Shown piece by piece: positions 1-6,423 of a stretch of 51,282 nt of DNA. The notes under the pieces are model-generated. The model was not told where the DNA came from. It saw nothing but the letters and a program-made list of their open reading frames with translations, and made no database searches. Source of the DNA: a virus. The position numbers and the translations under genes are program-made. The stretch is taken from the IMG/VR virus record IMGVR_UViG_3300028610_001208, positions 1 through 51,282 of that record, one strand, 5' to 3'. The number at the start of each line of letters is the position of its first letter. Within the stretch, counting starts at the first letter, position 1.

Positions 1-57
1 GGCTGGGAGGGGTTTTTCGCCCGCGACTTCGAGACCATGAACAGTGGGGCCAAGCAG
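1..57. repeat. Terminal direct repeat (left copy)
   Basis: Bases 1-57 are identical to 51226-51282, and an open reading frame continues across the join. This is what a circular or circularly permuted molecule gives when the assembler leaves an overlap at the ends. The unit length is then 51,225 bp. A true short terminal repeat of the virion DNA cannot be excluded. Confidence 0.95.
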
Positions 58-201
58 GTCGCAGCGAGCCATGAAGTGATCAAGATGGCGTTGCTGCTCG
101 CGCTCGTGGCCAAGGATCTGATTGACGCGGGCGCCGTGTTCTGCGTACCGGACAATACAAATGACGAGGCGCCGAAACAAGGAGAATCGACCAATGCCTG
201 A
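1..201 (+). CDS. Hypothetical protein, 3' part of gene spanning the contig join
   Basis: Continuation of the gene that starts at 51112; bases 1-57 duplicate the contig end. The stop TGA at 199-201 overlaps the start region of the next gene (ATG at 194), the tight packing seen throughout this block. The function is unknown. The uninterrupted frame across the join is the best evidence that the contig is circular. Confidence 0.75.
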   Translation, partial: GWEGFFARDFETMNSGAKQVAASHEVIKMALLLALVAKDLIDAGAVFCVPDNTNDEAPKQGESTNA

Positions 202-520
202 GGCAATCCCCGAGTTCATTTCGAGAGTGCAGGCGTACTGCGATGCGGCGAATGTGCAAGCGCCGATGCCTTGGATTCCGATCGGCCTTGAGGGTGGCTG
301 GGACGGAATCGGCGATGCAGATAAGCGAGGTTTATTCGCTAGGCGTTTGAGCGACGACACCCCAAGCGAGTTCGTCCTTGGCGCTAGCGCCGACCTCCCG
401 CGGGCGCTGAAGGCACTGGAATTTCTCGACGAATACGTGGTTCCGTTTGTCCGCTTACCAAAGGATAAGCGTGACGAGTTTGCCCGCATCCTCAACGGCG
501 AAGAGGTGGACGATGGCTAG
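194..520 (+). CDS. Hypothetical protein (108 aa)
   Basis: The start at 194 is chosen because AAGGAGA sits at a normal distance upstream; an earlier in-frame ATG at 122 lies deep inside the previous gene and has no such site. The product is acidic, with a Trp-rich patch around residues 18-35 and no membrane segment. The stop (518-520) overlaps the next start (513). No family recognised. Confidence 0.75.
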   Translation: MPEAIPEFISRVQAYCDAANVQAPMPWIPIGLEGGWDGIGDADKRGLFARRLSDDTPSEFVLGASADLPRALKALEFLDEYVVPFVRLPKDKRDEFARILNGEEVDDG

Positions 521-896
521 ACGAACATTCAACCGACCGATCGCACGCTCAGCCCGCGAGGACCGCACATACCTCGACGTCGTGTACGACTCGAAGTTGG
601 AGATGCGGCGTGCCGCCGAACTCGAGGTGCTCAGGCGCGCCGGGCACATTCGAGCGTGGTACCGACAGGTTCCGGTGCAACTCGGACGCGACACGAGCAC
701 GCGCATCGACTTCCTGGTCATCGGACTGGAGTACAACTGGTTCGAAGAGCCCAAGGGCTTCGACACCCCCGCTTTTCGCAGCATCAAGGGCCTTTGGCTG
801 AAATACGGGCCCACGAAGTTGCACATTTTCTACCCCAAGGGTAAATCGAACTGGAGAATTGAAGTCTTGGCCCGCGGATCAGAGGCCAGGGCATGA
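513..896 (+). CDS. DUF1064-type PD-(D/E)XK nuclease-like protein
   Basis: The 127-residue product matches the layout of the DUF1064 phage family, which has a restriction-endonuclease-like fold. A conserved YDSKLE...R segment near residues 21-30 is followed by an RRAG...W helix, a strand ending in IDFLV (the Asp), and EEPKG (the E-x-K) with a downstream helix. These are the expected D and ExK metal-binding residues of a PD-(D/E)XK nuclease. In other phages this family is often near DNA-recombination genes, and a Holliday-junction or Vsr-like nicking role has been suspected. Here it lies in a plus-strand run of small genes. A longer frame from 447 has no ribosome site. The fold assignment is an inference from motifs; the substrate is unknown. 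Confidence 0.75.
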   Translation: MARRTFNRPIARSAREDRTYLDVVYDSKLEMRRAAELEVLRRAGHIRAWYRQVPVQLGRDTSTRIDFLVIGLEYNWFEEPKGFDTPAFRSIKGLWLKYGPTKLHIFYPKGKSNWRIEVLARGSEARA

Positions 897-923
897 CACA
901 GGTCTTTGAAGGAGGATGACGCT

Positions 924-1391
924 ATGGATCGGAATAAAGAGTTCAAGTGGTCCGGCGTAGGCATGGTCGCCTTGGTCTTGATCGGGCTGGGTTCGCTTAT
1001 GTGTAACGGCTGCGGCTCCGGCCTCGGCTCGGTGTTCAGCGGTGAGGCGGGTTTCGGTAACTTCGTGAACGGCGCGGGGCTGTTTCTGCCTCGTCCGGTA
1101 GCGGGAGAGGACGGTCAAGATGGGATGGATGGTGCTGACGGTCTGGACGGTATCGACGGCGTGGCTGGTGTGGGTGGCGCTGAGGGTCCGGAGGGACCGC
1201 AGGGTAGCCCGGGAGTGGACGGCAGCGATGGAGCGCAAGGCGACAGAGGGTCGCCAGGCGATACTGGACCGCCGGGATCGTGCGGCTCGGGATGCGTCAC
1301 GTTCTGCCACTACCACGAGACCATCGACGACCCCGGGGATCCGCACAACTCAATAACCGGGCCGGCGATTCCGTGCGGGCGCGGGCGATAG
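924..1391 (+). CDS. Collagen-like membrane-anchored protein
   Basis: The start at 924 follows AAGGAGG at 909-915. The 155-residue product has a basic N-terminus, a hydrophobic segment at about residues 9-25 ending in a Cys-rich patch (MCNGC), a Gly-rich linker, then about 20 consecutive Gly-X-Y triplets (residues ~62-122), many with acidic residues (GMD, GAD, GLD, GID) and a GPP near the end. The C-terminus is Cys/His-rich (GCVTFCHYH). Phage Gly-X-Y proteins can trimerise and usually sit in fibres. The N-terminal anchor and its location far from the structural operon suggest instead a host-surface protein made during infection. The lipobox is not canonical, so an uncleaved membrane anchor is as likely as a lipoprotein. 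Confidence 0.8.
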   Translation: MDRNKEFKWSGVGMVALVLIGLGSLMCNGCGSGLGSVFSGEAGFGNFVNGAGLFLPRPVAGEDGQDGMDGADGLDGIDGVAGVGGAEGPEGPQGSPGVDGSDGAQGDRGSPGDTGPPGSCGSGCVTFCHYHETIDDPGDPHNSITGPAIPCGRGR

Positions 1392-1406
1392 CGAAAGGAC
1401 TGACTG

Positions 1407-1826
1407 ATGCCACAGGTACAGATCGTTGACAAATCGGGGGCGGACCCGAAAAAGTGGAAGCTGGTTCCCATGATGGTCACGCCCGCGGCGCGTACGCTAC
1501 TCAAGAAGCTAGCTGCGGAGCGCCATCGGAAGATGTACCAGCAGTTCGCGTGGATGATGGAGCAGTTCGCGGGCCTGGGCGACGTCGCCAACATGAGCGT
1601 GCCCGTACGCTTGGTCGAGAAGCTGACTCGCGTCGCCCAGGCGTTCAACCGCTCGCCGATGGACCAATTCGAGTGGATGATCGATCAGGAGCTGCGCAAG
1701 CGCGAGGATCTGATCCATCGCATCGAGCGAGGCAAGACGAACACCGCCGACCTGCCGCGTCTCGAGCTGGTGATTGGAGGGCCTGAAGATGAAGACCACC
1801 GCCAGGCAGCCGGACACGGAGCGTAA
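1407..1826 (+). CDS. Candidate tandem ribbon-helix-helix regulator
   Basis: The 139-residue protein contains two related halves. Each has a short strand followed by two helices: residues ~22-55 (VTPAARTLLKKLAAERHRK...) and ~64-97 (VPVRLVEKLTRVAQAFNRS...). The second half resembles the Arc/MetJ pattern in which a strand leads into an EKL..VA...NRS..D turn. If correct, one chain would supply both halves of a ribbon-helix-helix DNA-binding unit, making it a candidate for the missing transcriptional regulator of this phage. The start at 1407 follows AAAGGACTG. The assignment is pattern-based and uncertain; a helical structural protein remains possible. Confidence 0.5.
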   Translation: MPQVQIVDKSGADPKKWKLVPMMVTPAARTLLKKLAAERHRKMYQQFAWMMEQFAGLGDVANMSVPVRLVEKLTRVAQAFNRSPMDQFEWMIDQELRKREDLIHRIERGKTNTADLPRLELVIGGPEDEDHRQAAGHGA

Positions 1827-1831
1827 ACGCG

Positions 1832-1927
1832 ATGTCAAAAAACTGTGACGATTTCTTAGAGGGAGAAATGTTCCGGGCGGCAGTGGCCATACTGGCGATC
1901 CTGTGTTTGTGGGCTTGGCTCGCATAG
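1832..1927 (+). CDS. Small membrane protein (31 aa)
   Basis: A short frame with GGAG (1818-1821) 10 bases upstream of the ATG encodes a polar, acidic N-terminus of about 12 residues and then one hydrophobic helix (residues 14-30) rich in Ala, Ile, Leu and Trp. It fills the gap between 1826 and 1960 exactly and runs in the same direction. Function unknown; single-pass small phage membrane proteins include lysis regulators and superinfection-exclusion factors. Confidence 0.55.
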   Translation: MSKNCDDFLEGEMFRAAVAILAILCLWAWLA

Positions 1928-1959
1928 CACATTGAGGCCCGGCAAGAAAGGAACACACG

Positions 1960-2214
1960 ATGCGCGAGACGACCCTGTGGCCGAAGTTCCTGGCCAGAGA
2001 CGAGCGGAGGCTGGCACTCGAGAAGCGGCGCCGGACACTGGCGTTGCTCGATCCGAAAGGCCGAATCTCGGAGGCTGAGCGGCTGGCGGAAGTGCTGGAG
2101 AACGACGGCGAAGTCAAGACCTGGCGTTGGATCCGCATGAGAGCGCAGGCGACCGACCGACGCCTTAGGCGCTGCCTCGTCTGGCTGTACGGCAACACGA
2201 TCGGGAGGATTTGA
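1960..2214 (+). CDS. Hypothetical basic helical protein (84 aa)
   Basis: A strong AAGGAA-type site precedes the ATG. The product is very rich in Arg and Leu, predicted all-helical, with two basic clusters (RRLALEKRRR near residues 16-25 and RRLRRCLVW near 71-79). It could bind nucleic acid, but no motif establishes this. It is followed by the next gene after one base. Confidence 0.7.
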   Translation: MRETTLWPKFLARDERRLALEKRRRTLALLDPKGRISEAERLAEVLENDGEVKTWRWIRMRAQATDRRLRRCLVWLYGNTIGRI

Positions 2215-2215
2215 C

Positions 2216-2635
2216 ATGCCGTTCCTGAGCAACAAGCACGTAGTGACACTGGAGACGGCGGAGCGCCCAGTGACGTTCGTGGACACGATCGCCAAGCTAC
2301 TGGAGGAGGAACCCGACTTCTTCGCCGACGAATGGGTTAAGGCCAAGCACTTCAATTTCTTTTCGAGGATAATCCAAGTTCGGGCGACAGTCGTCACAGA
2401 CGAAGCGGAAGTTCTCAAGTACGCGTCCACCGGCGAACTAGCCCGCTGGGCCGAGCACCGACAGCTCATGGCACTGTGGGGCATCTGGCAGCAGATCGGG
2501 TCGTTCCTCGGTAAGCACGAGAAGTTCATGCAGGAGCGAGCAACGTACGAGGCTGAGGCCCGCGGCGAATCCGAGCTGGTCGGCAAGGCACACGCGAAGG
2601 GCACGCAGGAACATTTCAACGAAGGAGCTCAGTGA
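2216..2635 (+). CDS. Hypothetical protein (139 aa)
   Basis: GGGAGGA precedes the start. The product is acidic and mostly helical with many aromatic residues in the middle (residues ~35-95), ending in a charged tail. No known family recognised. It sits in an unbroken plus-strand run with the next gene starting one base after its stop. Confidence 0.75.
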   Translation: MPFLSNKHVVTLETAERPVTFVDTIAKLLEEEPDFFADEWVKAKHFNFFSRIIQVRATVVTDEAEVLKYASTGELARWAEHRQLMALWGIWQQIGSFLGKHEKFMQERATYEAEARGESELVGKAHAKGTQEHFNEGAQ

Positions 2636-2636
2636 G

Positions 2637-3266
2637 ATGACAGAGCAAGGGCAAGACAAGGTGTATGTGCCGCCGGAAACCGAGGACTCACCATTCCTGA
2701 GTGATCTTCAAAGGGCGCATGGTATACAGCCTCAAAGCAATAACGGATTCGCGCAGATCGTCCACCTGATCGAAGCCGGATGCCTCCAGAAAGGCAACGG
2801 AGTGCGTACGATCGAGTTCACGCCCGACGCGGTCGAGAAGTTCGCGGAGCTGTATCTGTCCGATCCGGAGCCGAGGCACGAAGTTCTCCTCGACATCGAT
2901 CCTCCGTCGGAGCCTGTCGCCCAGGAGCCGTGCCAAGCCGGCAACTGCACAAACCGGTCGCGCCACAAATGCCGTATTTGCGGACGACGGCTTTGCCGTC
3001 GGCACGCGGCCATCGACTCTGACCGCGGCGTTCAATACGCGTCCTGCCTCGGAGATTGCGGATCAGATTCGGCGATTGTGCCTAGCGACGCACTGCTCGA
3101 CCCGGTTGCCAACCCGCCGGTGCCGGATCCAGTATTCCAGGAATGCGATGAAGATGGATGCGACTCCACTGCCCATGGGTTCTGTATGATGTGTGGAAAA
3201 ACGCTATGCCGTGATCACACCGCCTACGGGGCTACGAACCTGTGCAGGCCGTGCTCAGGAACGTAA
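2637..3266 (+). CDS. Protein with two identical-spacing zinc modules (209 aa)
   Basis: The N-terminal ~95 residues are unrecognised. Two zinc-binding modules follow: C99-x4-C104-x7-C112-x2-C115-x4-C120-x2-H123 with C137/C141, and C170-x4-C175-x7-C183-x2-C186-x4-C191-x2-H194 with C203/C206. The spacing of the first six ligands is the same in both, so the module is an internal duplication. The pattern recalls AN1 or B-box type cross-brace fingers, which mediate protein contacts, but it is not a clear member of either. Related modules occur in the genes at 3681, 49247 and 49525. It is the last gene of the plus-strand block; AAGGAGCT precedes its start. Confidence 0.75.
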   Translation: MTEQGQDKVYVPPETEDSPFLSDLQRAHGIQPQSNNGFAQIVHLIEAGCLQKGNGVRTIEFTPDAVEKFAELYLSDPEPRHEVLLDIDPPSEPVAQEPCQAGNCTNRSRHKCRICGRRLCRRHAAIDSDRGVQYASCLGDCGSDSAIVPSDALLDPVANPPVPDPVFQECDEDGCDSTAHGFCMMCGKTLCRDHTAYGATNLCRPCSGT

Positions 3267-3338
3267 TCCGCAGCCGCTAAGACTCCGTGAAGAGGTTTAA
3301 GGCGCTCTGACCGCACCTACCTGCGTTCGCTACGCTAA

Positions 3339-3383
3339 CCGCCGGCTGGTACTGAGCTTCGCTGGGGCTCAGCCAGCCGGCGG
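3339..3383. other. Large inverted repeat in the convergent gap 3267-3680
   Basis: An 11-bp perfect inverted repeat (CCGCCGGCTGG at 3339-3349, its complement at 3373-3383) encloses a second 6-bp stem (CTGAGC/GCTCAG), giving a long hairpin with a TA bulge on one side. It lies between the converging ends of the plus-strand block (3266) and the minus-strand block (3681) and could stop or slow transcription, though no T-run follows on either strand. The rest of the 414-bp gap holds smaller GC-rich hairpins near 3600-3655 and no convincing gene. Confidence 0.55.
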
Positions 3384-3680
3384 GCTTCGCTCACTCCGAC
3401 ACGGTGCTAGGCGTGTTGCAGGCGCAGACCCGGCGTTTCACCGAGCCCGCTGGTCTCGACACTGGCGCTGAGGCCGTGAGACAAACGCCCGCGATCCACT
3501 GCCATCCTCCTCCAGGCGCCTCACGCGGTTCGACCCGGCGCCCCGATGCGTGTTACTCCGCGCCGCCATCCATTGCGGCACACATCGGTATTACAGACAG
3601 CCCTCGAACGAAGCCGGAGGGCGTGGCTCGCCGTGTCCCCTATGAAGGGGCACTACGCACGGTCGCGGCGCACTGAATTG

Positions 3681-3887
3681 TTATGCGAGATTCGCCCACC
3701 GCGGTGCCTCGGTCCATTTGCGGTGCTTTTCAAGTTCGTCGGGTGCATTGGCTTCCATCCAACACAAGTGGCACGACTCGGTTCCACGGTGGAAGCCGCA
3801 AATCGGGCGACCGCATTCGTTACATGGCCGAAGCGTCGACCTGCACGAATCGCAGTTGGGGTATCTACAGTCTTGCGCCGTATTCAT
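3681..3887 (-). CDS. Small zinc-module protein (68 aa)
   Basis: The start at 3887 is chosen because TAGGAGTGG precedes it; the frame extends further upstream without such a site. Nearly all of the protein is one module: C7-x4-C12-x9-C22-x2-C25-x4-C30-x2-H33-x5-C39-x2-C42, matching the repeated module of the 2637-3266 gene apart from one loop two residues longer, although the two genes are on opposite strands. A short acidic then aromatic tail follows. It is probably a protein-protein adaptor; the partner is unknown. It is the last gene of the minus-strand accessory block. Confidence 0.7.
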   Translation of the reverse strand: MNTAQDCRYPNCDSCRSTLRPCNECGRPICGFHRGTESCHLCWMEANAPDELEKHRKWTEAPRWANLA

Positions 3888-3971
3888 CGCTCCACTCCTA
3901 CGAGAAAAGGCGGCGCCGCGCTCGGTGGAAGTTAGCTCCCGAGCACGGAACACCCGCTTACGGCGCCGCGT

Positions 3972-4259
3972 TTATTCGGCGATTTCGTACGTTGCCTCGA
4001 AGATGTCCGGCTTGCATGGGTACAGCTCGCCCTTGACGCCCTGGATGATCCAGTCTCCGAGGCTGACCTGCATGATTCCCTCAAGCGTGGACACCGCGAG
4101 CATGGCTGGCGCCGCCTCGAACGGGAACACCCGCCCCGGCGCGCCATCGGGTAGATTCCACGCATCGTGCAGCCACTGCGGCCAGCCGACGTTGCTCGCG
4201 CGGTTTTTTGACGTCAACTGCCATGCTTCTACAACAATCGGCCTCTTGCGAAATTTCAT
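3972..4259 (-). CDS. PGDYG-family phage protein
   Basis: The 95-residue product has the typical start KFRKRPIVVEAWQ and the signature GDWIIQGVKGELYPCKPDIFEATYE of the small PGDYG-type phage family found in many tailed phages, often in early or accessory regions. The biochemical function of the family is not established. AAGGGAACC precedes ATG 4259; the frame runs upstream through the terminator region but that part is non-coding in character. It is preceded by the structured, promoter-bearing gap 4260-4617. Confidence 0.85.
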   Translation of the reverse strand: MKFRKRPIVVEAWQLTSKNRASNVGWPQWLHDAWNLPDGAPGRVFPFEAAPAMLAVSTLEGIMQVSLGDWIIQGVKGELYPCKPDIFEATYEIAE

Positions 4260-4376
4260 TGGGGTTCCCTTCGTGAATTGAAAAAGGCGGCGGCTAGCTG
4301 TAGGTCGATCGCCAAACAGCGGGCAGCGGCACACAGTTTCCCGGCCTCTCTGCTTTTCGCCGCCAATCTTAGGAAC

Positions 4377-4476
4377 AAAAAAGCCCGCGGGGTCTCGGCG
4401 AGGGTGGTTGTGCTCAGCGAACCAGGCACCGGCAAGTGTCTGACTTGTTGTCCAATCTCTATCGAGACCCGCGGGC
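4377..4476 (-). terminator. Intrinsic terminator with long structured loop
   Basis: On the minus strand, GCCCGCGGGTCTCG (4476-4463) pairs with CGAGACCCCGCGGGC (4397-4383) with one bulged base, and six T residues (4382-4377) follow. The loop is about 65 bases and contains its own small stem (CAAGT/ACTTG). This is a stable GC-rich stem plus T-tract, immediately downstream of another terminator at 4508-4481. Confidence 0.65.
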
Positions 4477-4480
4477 AAAT

Positions 4481-4508
4481 GAAAAACCCGAGGCGCGTGC
4501 CCTCGGGT
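4481..4508 (-). terminator. Intrinsic terminator of the candidate small RNA
   Basis: On the minus strand the 8-bp stem ACCCGAGG...CCTCGGGT (loop of 7) is followed directly by TTTTTC, a standard rho-independent terminator. It lies about 50-75 bases downstream of the predicted start point of the promoter at 4592-4564. Confidence 0.75.
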
Positions 4509-4557
4509 CTATCGAGTCGTGCGGCGTTGAGTTGGTGAACCGTACCGCCACACGCGA
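4481..4557 (-). ncRNA. Candidate small RNA of about 75 nt
   Basis: A sigma70-like promoter (4592-4564) and an intrinsic terminator (4508-4481) on the minus strand bracket about 75 bases with no ribosome site or frame of useful size. The RNA would contain the sequence GTACGGTTCACC near its 5' part and end in the terminator hairpin. Alternatives are an attenuated leader for the PGDYG-family gene at 4259 or a decoy transcript. No known RNA family recognised. Confidence 0.45.
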
Positions 4558-4583
4558 GTTCTAATTGTATCGTACGGTTCACC
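4534..4583. promoter_or_regulatory. 12-bp inverted repeat flanking the promoter (operator-like)
   Basis: GGTGAACCGTAC at 4534-4545 and its exact complement at 4572-4583 form a perfect 12-bp inverted repeat with 26 bases between. One arm lies in the spacer of the promoter, the other just downstream of the start point, the arrangement expected of repressor half-sites. Eleven of the 12 bases recur at 49134-49144 beside the plus-strand promoter. Confidence 0.55.
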
Positions 4584-4592
4584 ATGCGGCAA
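4564..4592 (-). promoter_or_regulatory. Sigma70-like promoter
   Basis: Minus strand: TTGCCG (4592-4587), 17 bases, TACAAT (4569-4564), predicted start near 4557. It lies in the 358-bp gap between the genes at 4259 and 4618 and reads toward the candidate small RNA and the PGDYG-family gene. Confidence 0.6.
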
Positions 4593-4617
4593 ATCATCCG
4601 CGCACCAGGCTCCGCTG

Positions 4618-5193
4618 TCAAGGCAATTTCTCGACCCATTTGATCGGCTTTCCGTGCAGCGTTGGGTTCTCGATCTCTTTGAGGAGGTCCGATAACGGGC
4701 GCAGCTTCGACTGCGGGCAGCTCCAGGTGTGCCAGCCGCCCAGATCGCGGATGTGCGAGCCCTCGCCGCGGGTCGCCATTTCAGTCCCGAATACGAATCC
4801 GGGGCTGGAGAAGCGGGTGGGTCCGTGCGGGTTCATGACCACGAACGGACGGTGCAGCTTCCATTTCTCGTTGGAGAAGACCTGGAGGTCTCCACCTCGC
4901 CCGTCGCCAATCATCGATCTATCCGCCGGCAGGCATCGCACCTCGATGAAGACGCCGCGGTCCTCCTTGTTGTTGAGGCGCTCGCCCTGGTCGTCGAACC
5001 GCGGATCCCGCCAGCCCAAGAGGCCCATGCACGCGATCTCCGCCGCCGCCTCCATGATCCTGGCCTCCCAGCCGTACGGCTCACGTAGATCGGTCTCGAG
5101 CCTCTGGATCCGCAGAAAGTTCCGGCGCGAGCCCACGCACGCCGCGGTCCACAGTTGCTCGGGGCTGAGTTCGATGATGGACTTGGTTTTCAA
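4618..5193 (-). CDS. Hypothetical phage protein (191 aa)
   Basis: The frame begins with TTG at 5193, overlapping the stop of the previous gene (TTGA), with GAAGG and GAGGAGG upstream; the next ATG would remove about 46 residues. The sequence has a helical N-terminus with E-x-A-C-x-G-L (residues ~50-60), then D-R-G-V-F-I-E-V-R (near 78-86), a layout seen in some uncharacterised phage proteins in which Glu and D-x-E-V could be metal ligands of a nuclease-like fold. This is only a suggestion. It ends just upstream of the promoter at 4592. Confidence 0.65.
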   Translation of the reverse strand: MKTKSIIELSPEQLWTAACVGSRRNFLRIQRLETDLREPYGWEARIMEAAAEIACMGLLGWRDPRFDDQGERLNNKEDRGVFIEVRCLPADRSMIGDGRGGDLQVFSNEKWKLHRPFVVMNPHGPTRFSSPGFVFGTEMATRGEGSHIRDLGGWHTWSCPQSKLRPLSDLLKEIENPTLHGKPIKWVEKLP

Positions 5194-5534
5194 ACGCCTT
5201 CGGTAGCCTCCTCAGTTGTTGCAGATTCTGCAACAGGTCGAGCCTCCGTGTCGAGCTTAGCGATAAGGTCTTCAATCTTGTAGGCTGCCAATGAAAGGGT
5301 ATTGTCGTGGTCTGGCATGTCCAGATAACACCCCGTATTAGCCGCAACCTCTGCTGTTCTCATATCCCGAACTGCCTTCACCGCATCCACCAGTGCCTGT
5401 CGACGGACTTGGCGGGCGTAGGATTCGATCGCCTTCAGCTTGCGTCGCACACGCTGCCTTGGCGGCATCTTCGTAGAGTCGATGTGCAGCAAGGCTCGCT
5501 CTAGCTGTTCCGCCGTCTCAATCTGTCCGGGCAT
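5190..5534 (-). CDS. Hypothetical protein (114 aa)
   Basis: The start at 5534 follows GAGGAGAAACGCG; an earlier in-frame start at 5567 lacks a ribosome site. The product is helical and basic in its first 60 residues (RQRVRRKLKAIESYARQVRRQ), acidic at the end. The C-terminal codons contain a 15-bp palindrome (5219-5233) also found upstream of the gene. No family recognised. Confidence 0.7.
   Translation of the reverse strand: MPGQIETAEQLERALLHIDSTKMPPRQRVRRKLKAIESYARQVRRQALVDAVKAVRDMRTAEVAANTGCYLDMPDHDNTLSLAAYKIEDLIAKLDTEARPVAESATTEEATEGV
5219..5233. promoter_or_regulatory. Palindrome TTGCAGATTCTGCAA, copy 1
   Basis: A 15-base palindrome (seven-base arms around one central base) inside the 3' end of the 5190-5534 gene. 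The same sequence, apart from the central base, occurs at 5616-5630. Two copies about 400 bp apart suggest a dimeric DNA-binding protein's site, perhaps allowing looping. Confidence 0.4.
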
Positions 5535-5615
5535 CGCGTTTCTCCTCTGCCACCAGCCGCCACTCATGCTCAGTCGGTTGCCGTTCGGCCATCCTCAACC
5601 TCCCTTTCTCAACCG

Positions 5616-5630
5616 TTGCAGAATCTGCAA
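5616..5630. promoter_or_regulatory. Palindrome TTGCAGAATCTGCAA, copy 2
   Basis: Second copy of the 15-base palindrome, in the gap between the stop at 5635 and the start at 5534, about 80 bases upstream of that start. Its position in non-coding DNA ahead of a gene makes an operator role plausible. Confidence 0.45.
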
Positions 5631-5634
5631 GGGT

Positions 5635-6087
5635 TCACTTGCCGGACGCCAGGGCGGCGCGAAGACGACCCATCTTGCACAAGAACTCTTCTGGTTTATC
5701 GCCGGCAGTCTTAGAGGCTTCCTCGACCTCCCTCGCCGCCCGCTCGATAGCCTCAAGGCGGTCGATGTAATCCTGATCCTGGCCTTCGAATGCCTTCAGC
5801 CGGTCGACCTCGGCACGAAGTCGTACGTTGCGGAGAGACGACGACGTTATCAATGAATCAATAGCAGACCTAAGATTGCAGCGTTCGTACGGGCGTATAG
5901 TTTGGCTGTGGTCAAGATTCGCCTCGCGAAGCCCCGTGTTGACGAAGTCGGCGGCGCAGGCAATCTCTGACCGTAACGCATCCCGCTCTGCCCGGACGGC
6001 TGCGAGCTTGGTCGTTAGCTTCGCCCGCAGCTCTTCTGACACCTCCAACAGTGGTTGCCGCAGGTCTTCGTTGATTCCTTCACTCAT
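5635..6087 (-). CDS. Coiled-coil protein (150 aa)
   Basis: The start at 6087 follows GGAAGGCGG; the longer frame upstream has no site and overlaps the neighbouring gene. The product is almost entirely charged helix, with heptad-like Leu/Ala spacing at residues ~8-45 and ~85-130 (a long coiled coil). There is one Cys-containing region near residue 46. Function unknown; similar coiled-coil proteins occur repeatedly in this block (8654, 11850). Confidence 0.75.
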   Translation of the reverse strand: MSEGINEDLRQPLLEVSEELRAKLTTKLAAVRAERDALRSEIACAADFVNTGLREANLDHSQTIRPYERCNLRSAIDSLITSSSLRNVRLRAEVDRLKAFEGQDQDYIDRLEAIERAAREVEEASKTAGDKPEEFLCKMGRLRAALASGK

Positions 6088-6115
6088 CTCATCCGCCTTC
6101 CGTCGTTGGGTTTCA

Positions 6116-6415
6116 TCATTCCTCCGTCCGGGCCGGGCTAGCATTGGCCAGTAATTCGGCAATCCTCTCATTCGTGACCCAGTGTTTCGTCTGTAGCTGG
6201 GTCTTCTTGCCCAACTCCTGGCGCATATACTCTCCAAGCAACTCCCGCGCGTGATGGTATCCACCGGCGTACGCGCGCCACACCTCGCCGAAGGCAGTAT
6301 CAAGGGAAAGGCAGACGAACCCACGGGGGTCCGGCCACAGGACTCGGCAGTCCAGGTCTCGCAAGTAGATCCTCCATGGATCTGGTTCGACCACGGCATT
6401 TCCTGAATACGACAT
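6116..6415 (-). CDS. Hypothetical protein (99 aa)
   Basis: The start at 6415 has AAGGAAGG just upstream and lies 8 bases after the stop of the GHKL gene, so it is probably co-transcribed with it. The product contains a WRAYAGGYHHARELLGEYMRQE helix-like region near the middle and several Trp residues. No family recognised. A role alongside the ATPase is possible from position only. Confidence 0.7.
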   Translation of the reverse strand: MSYSGNAVVEPDPWRIYLRDLDCRVLWPDPRGFVCLSLDTAFGEVWRAYAGGYHHARELLGEYMRQELGKKTQLQTKHWVTNERIAELLANASPARTEE

Positions 6416-6423
6416 AACCTTCC

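Noticed and set aside
3640-3690. TAACAATTC following the stop of the 3681-3887 gene, like the start of an integron attC site
   Set aside because: No matching partner half (GTTRRRY with complementary arm) occurs within the usual 60-150 bases, there is no integrase, and the rest is a phage genome; chance resemblance.
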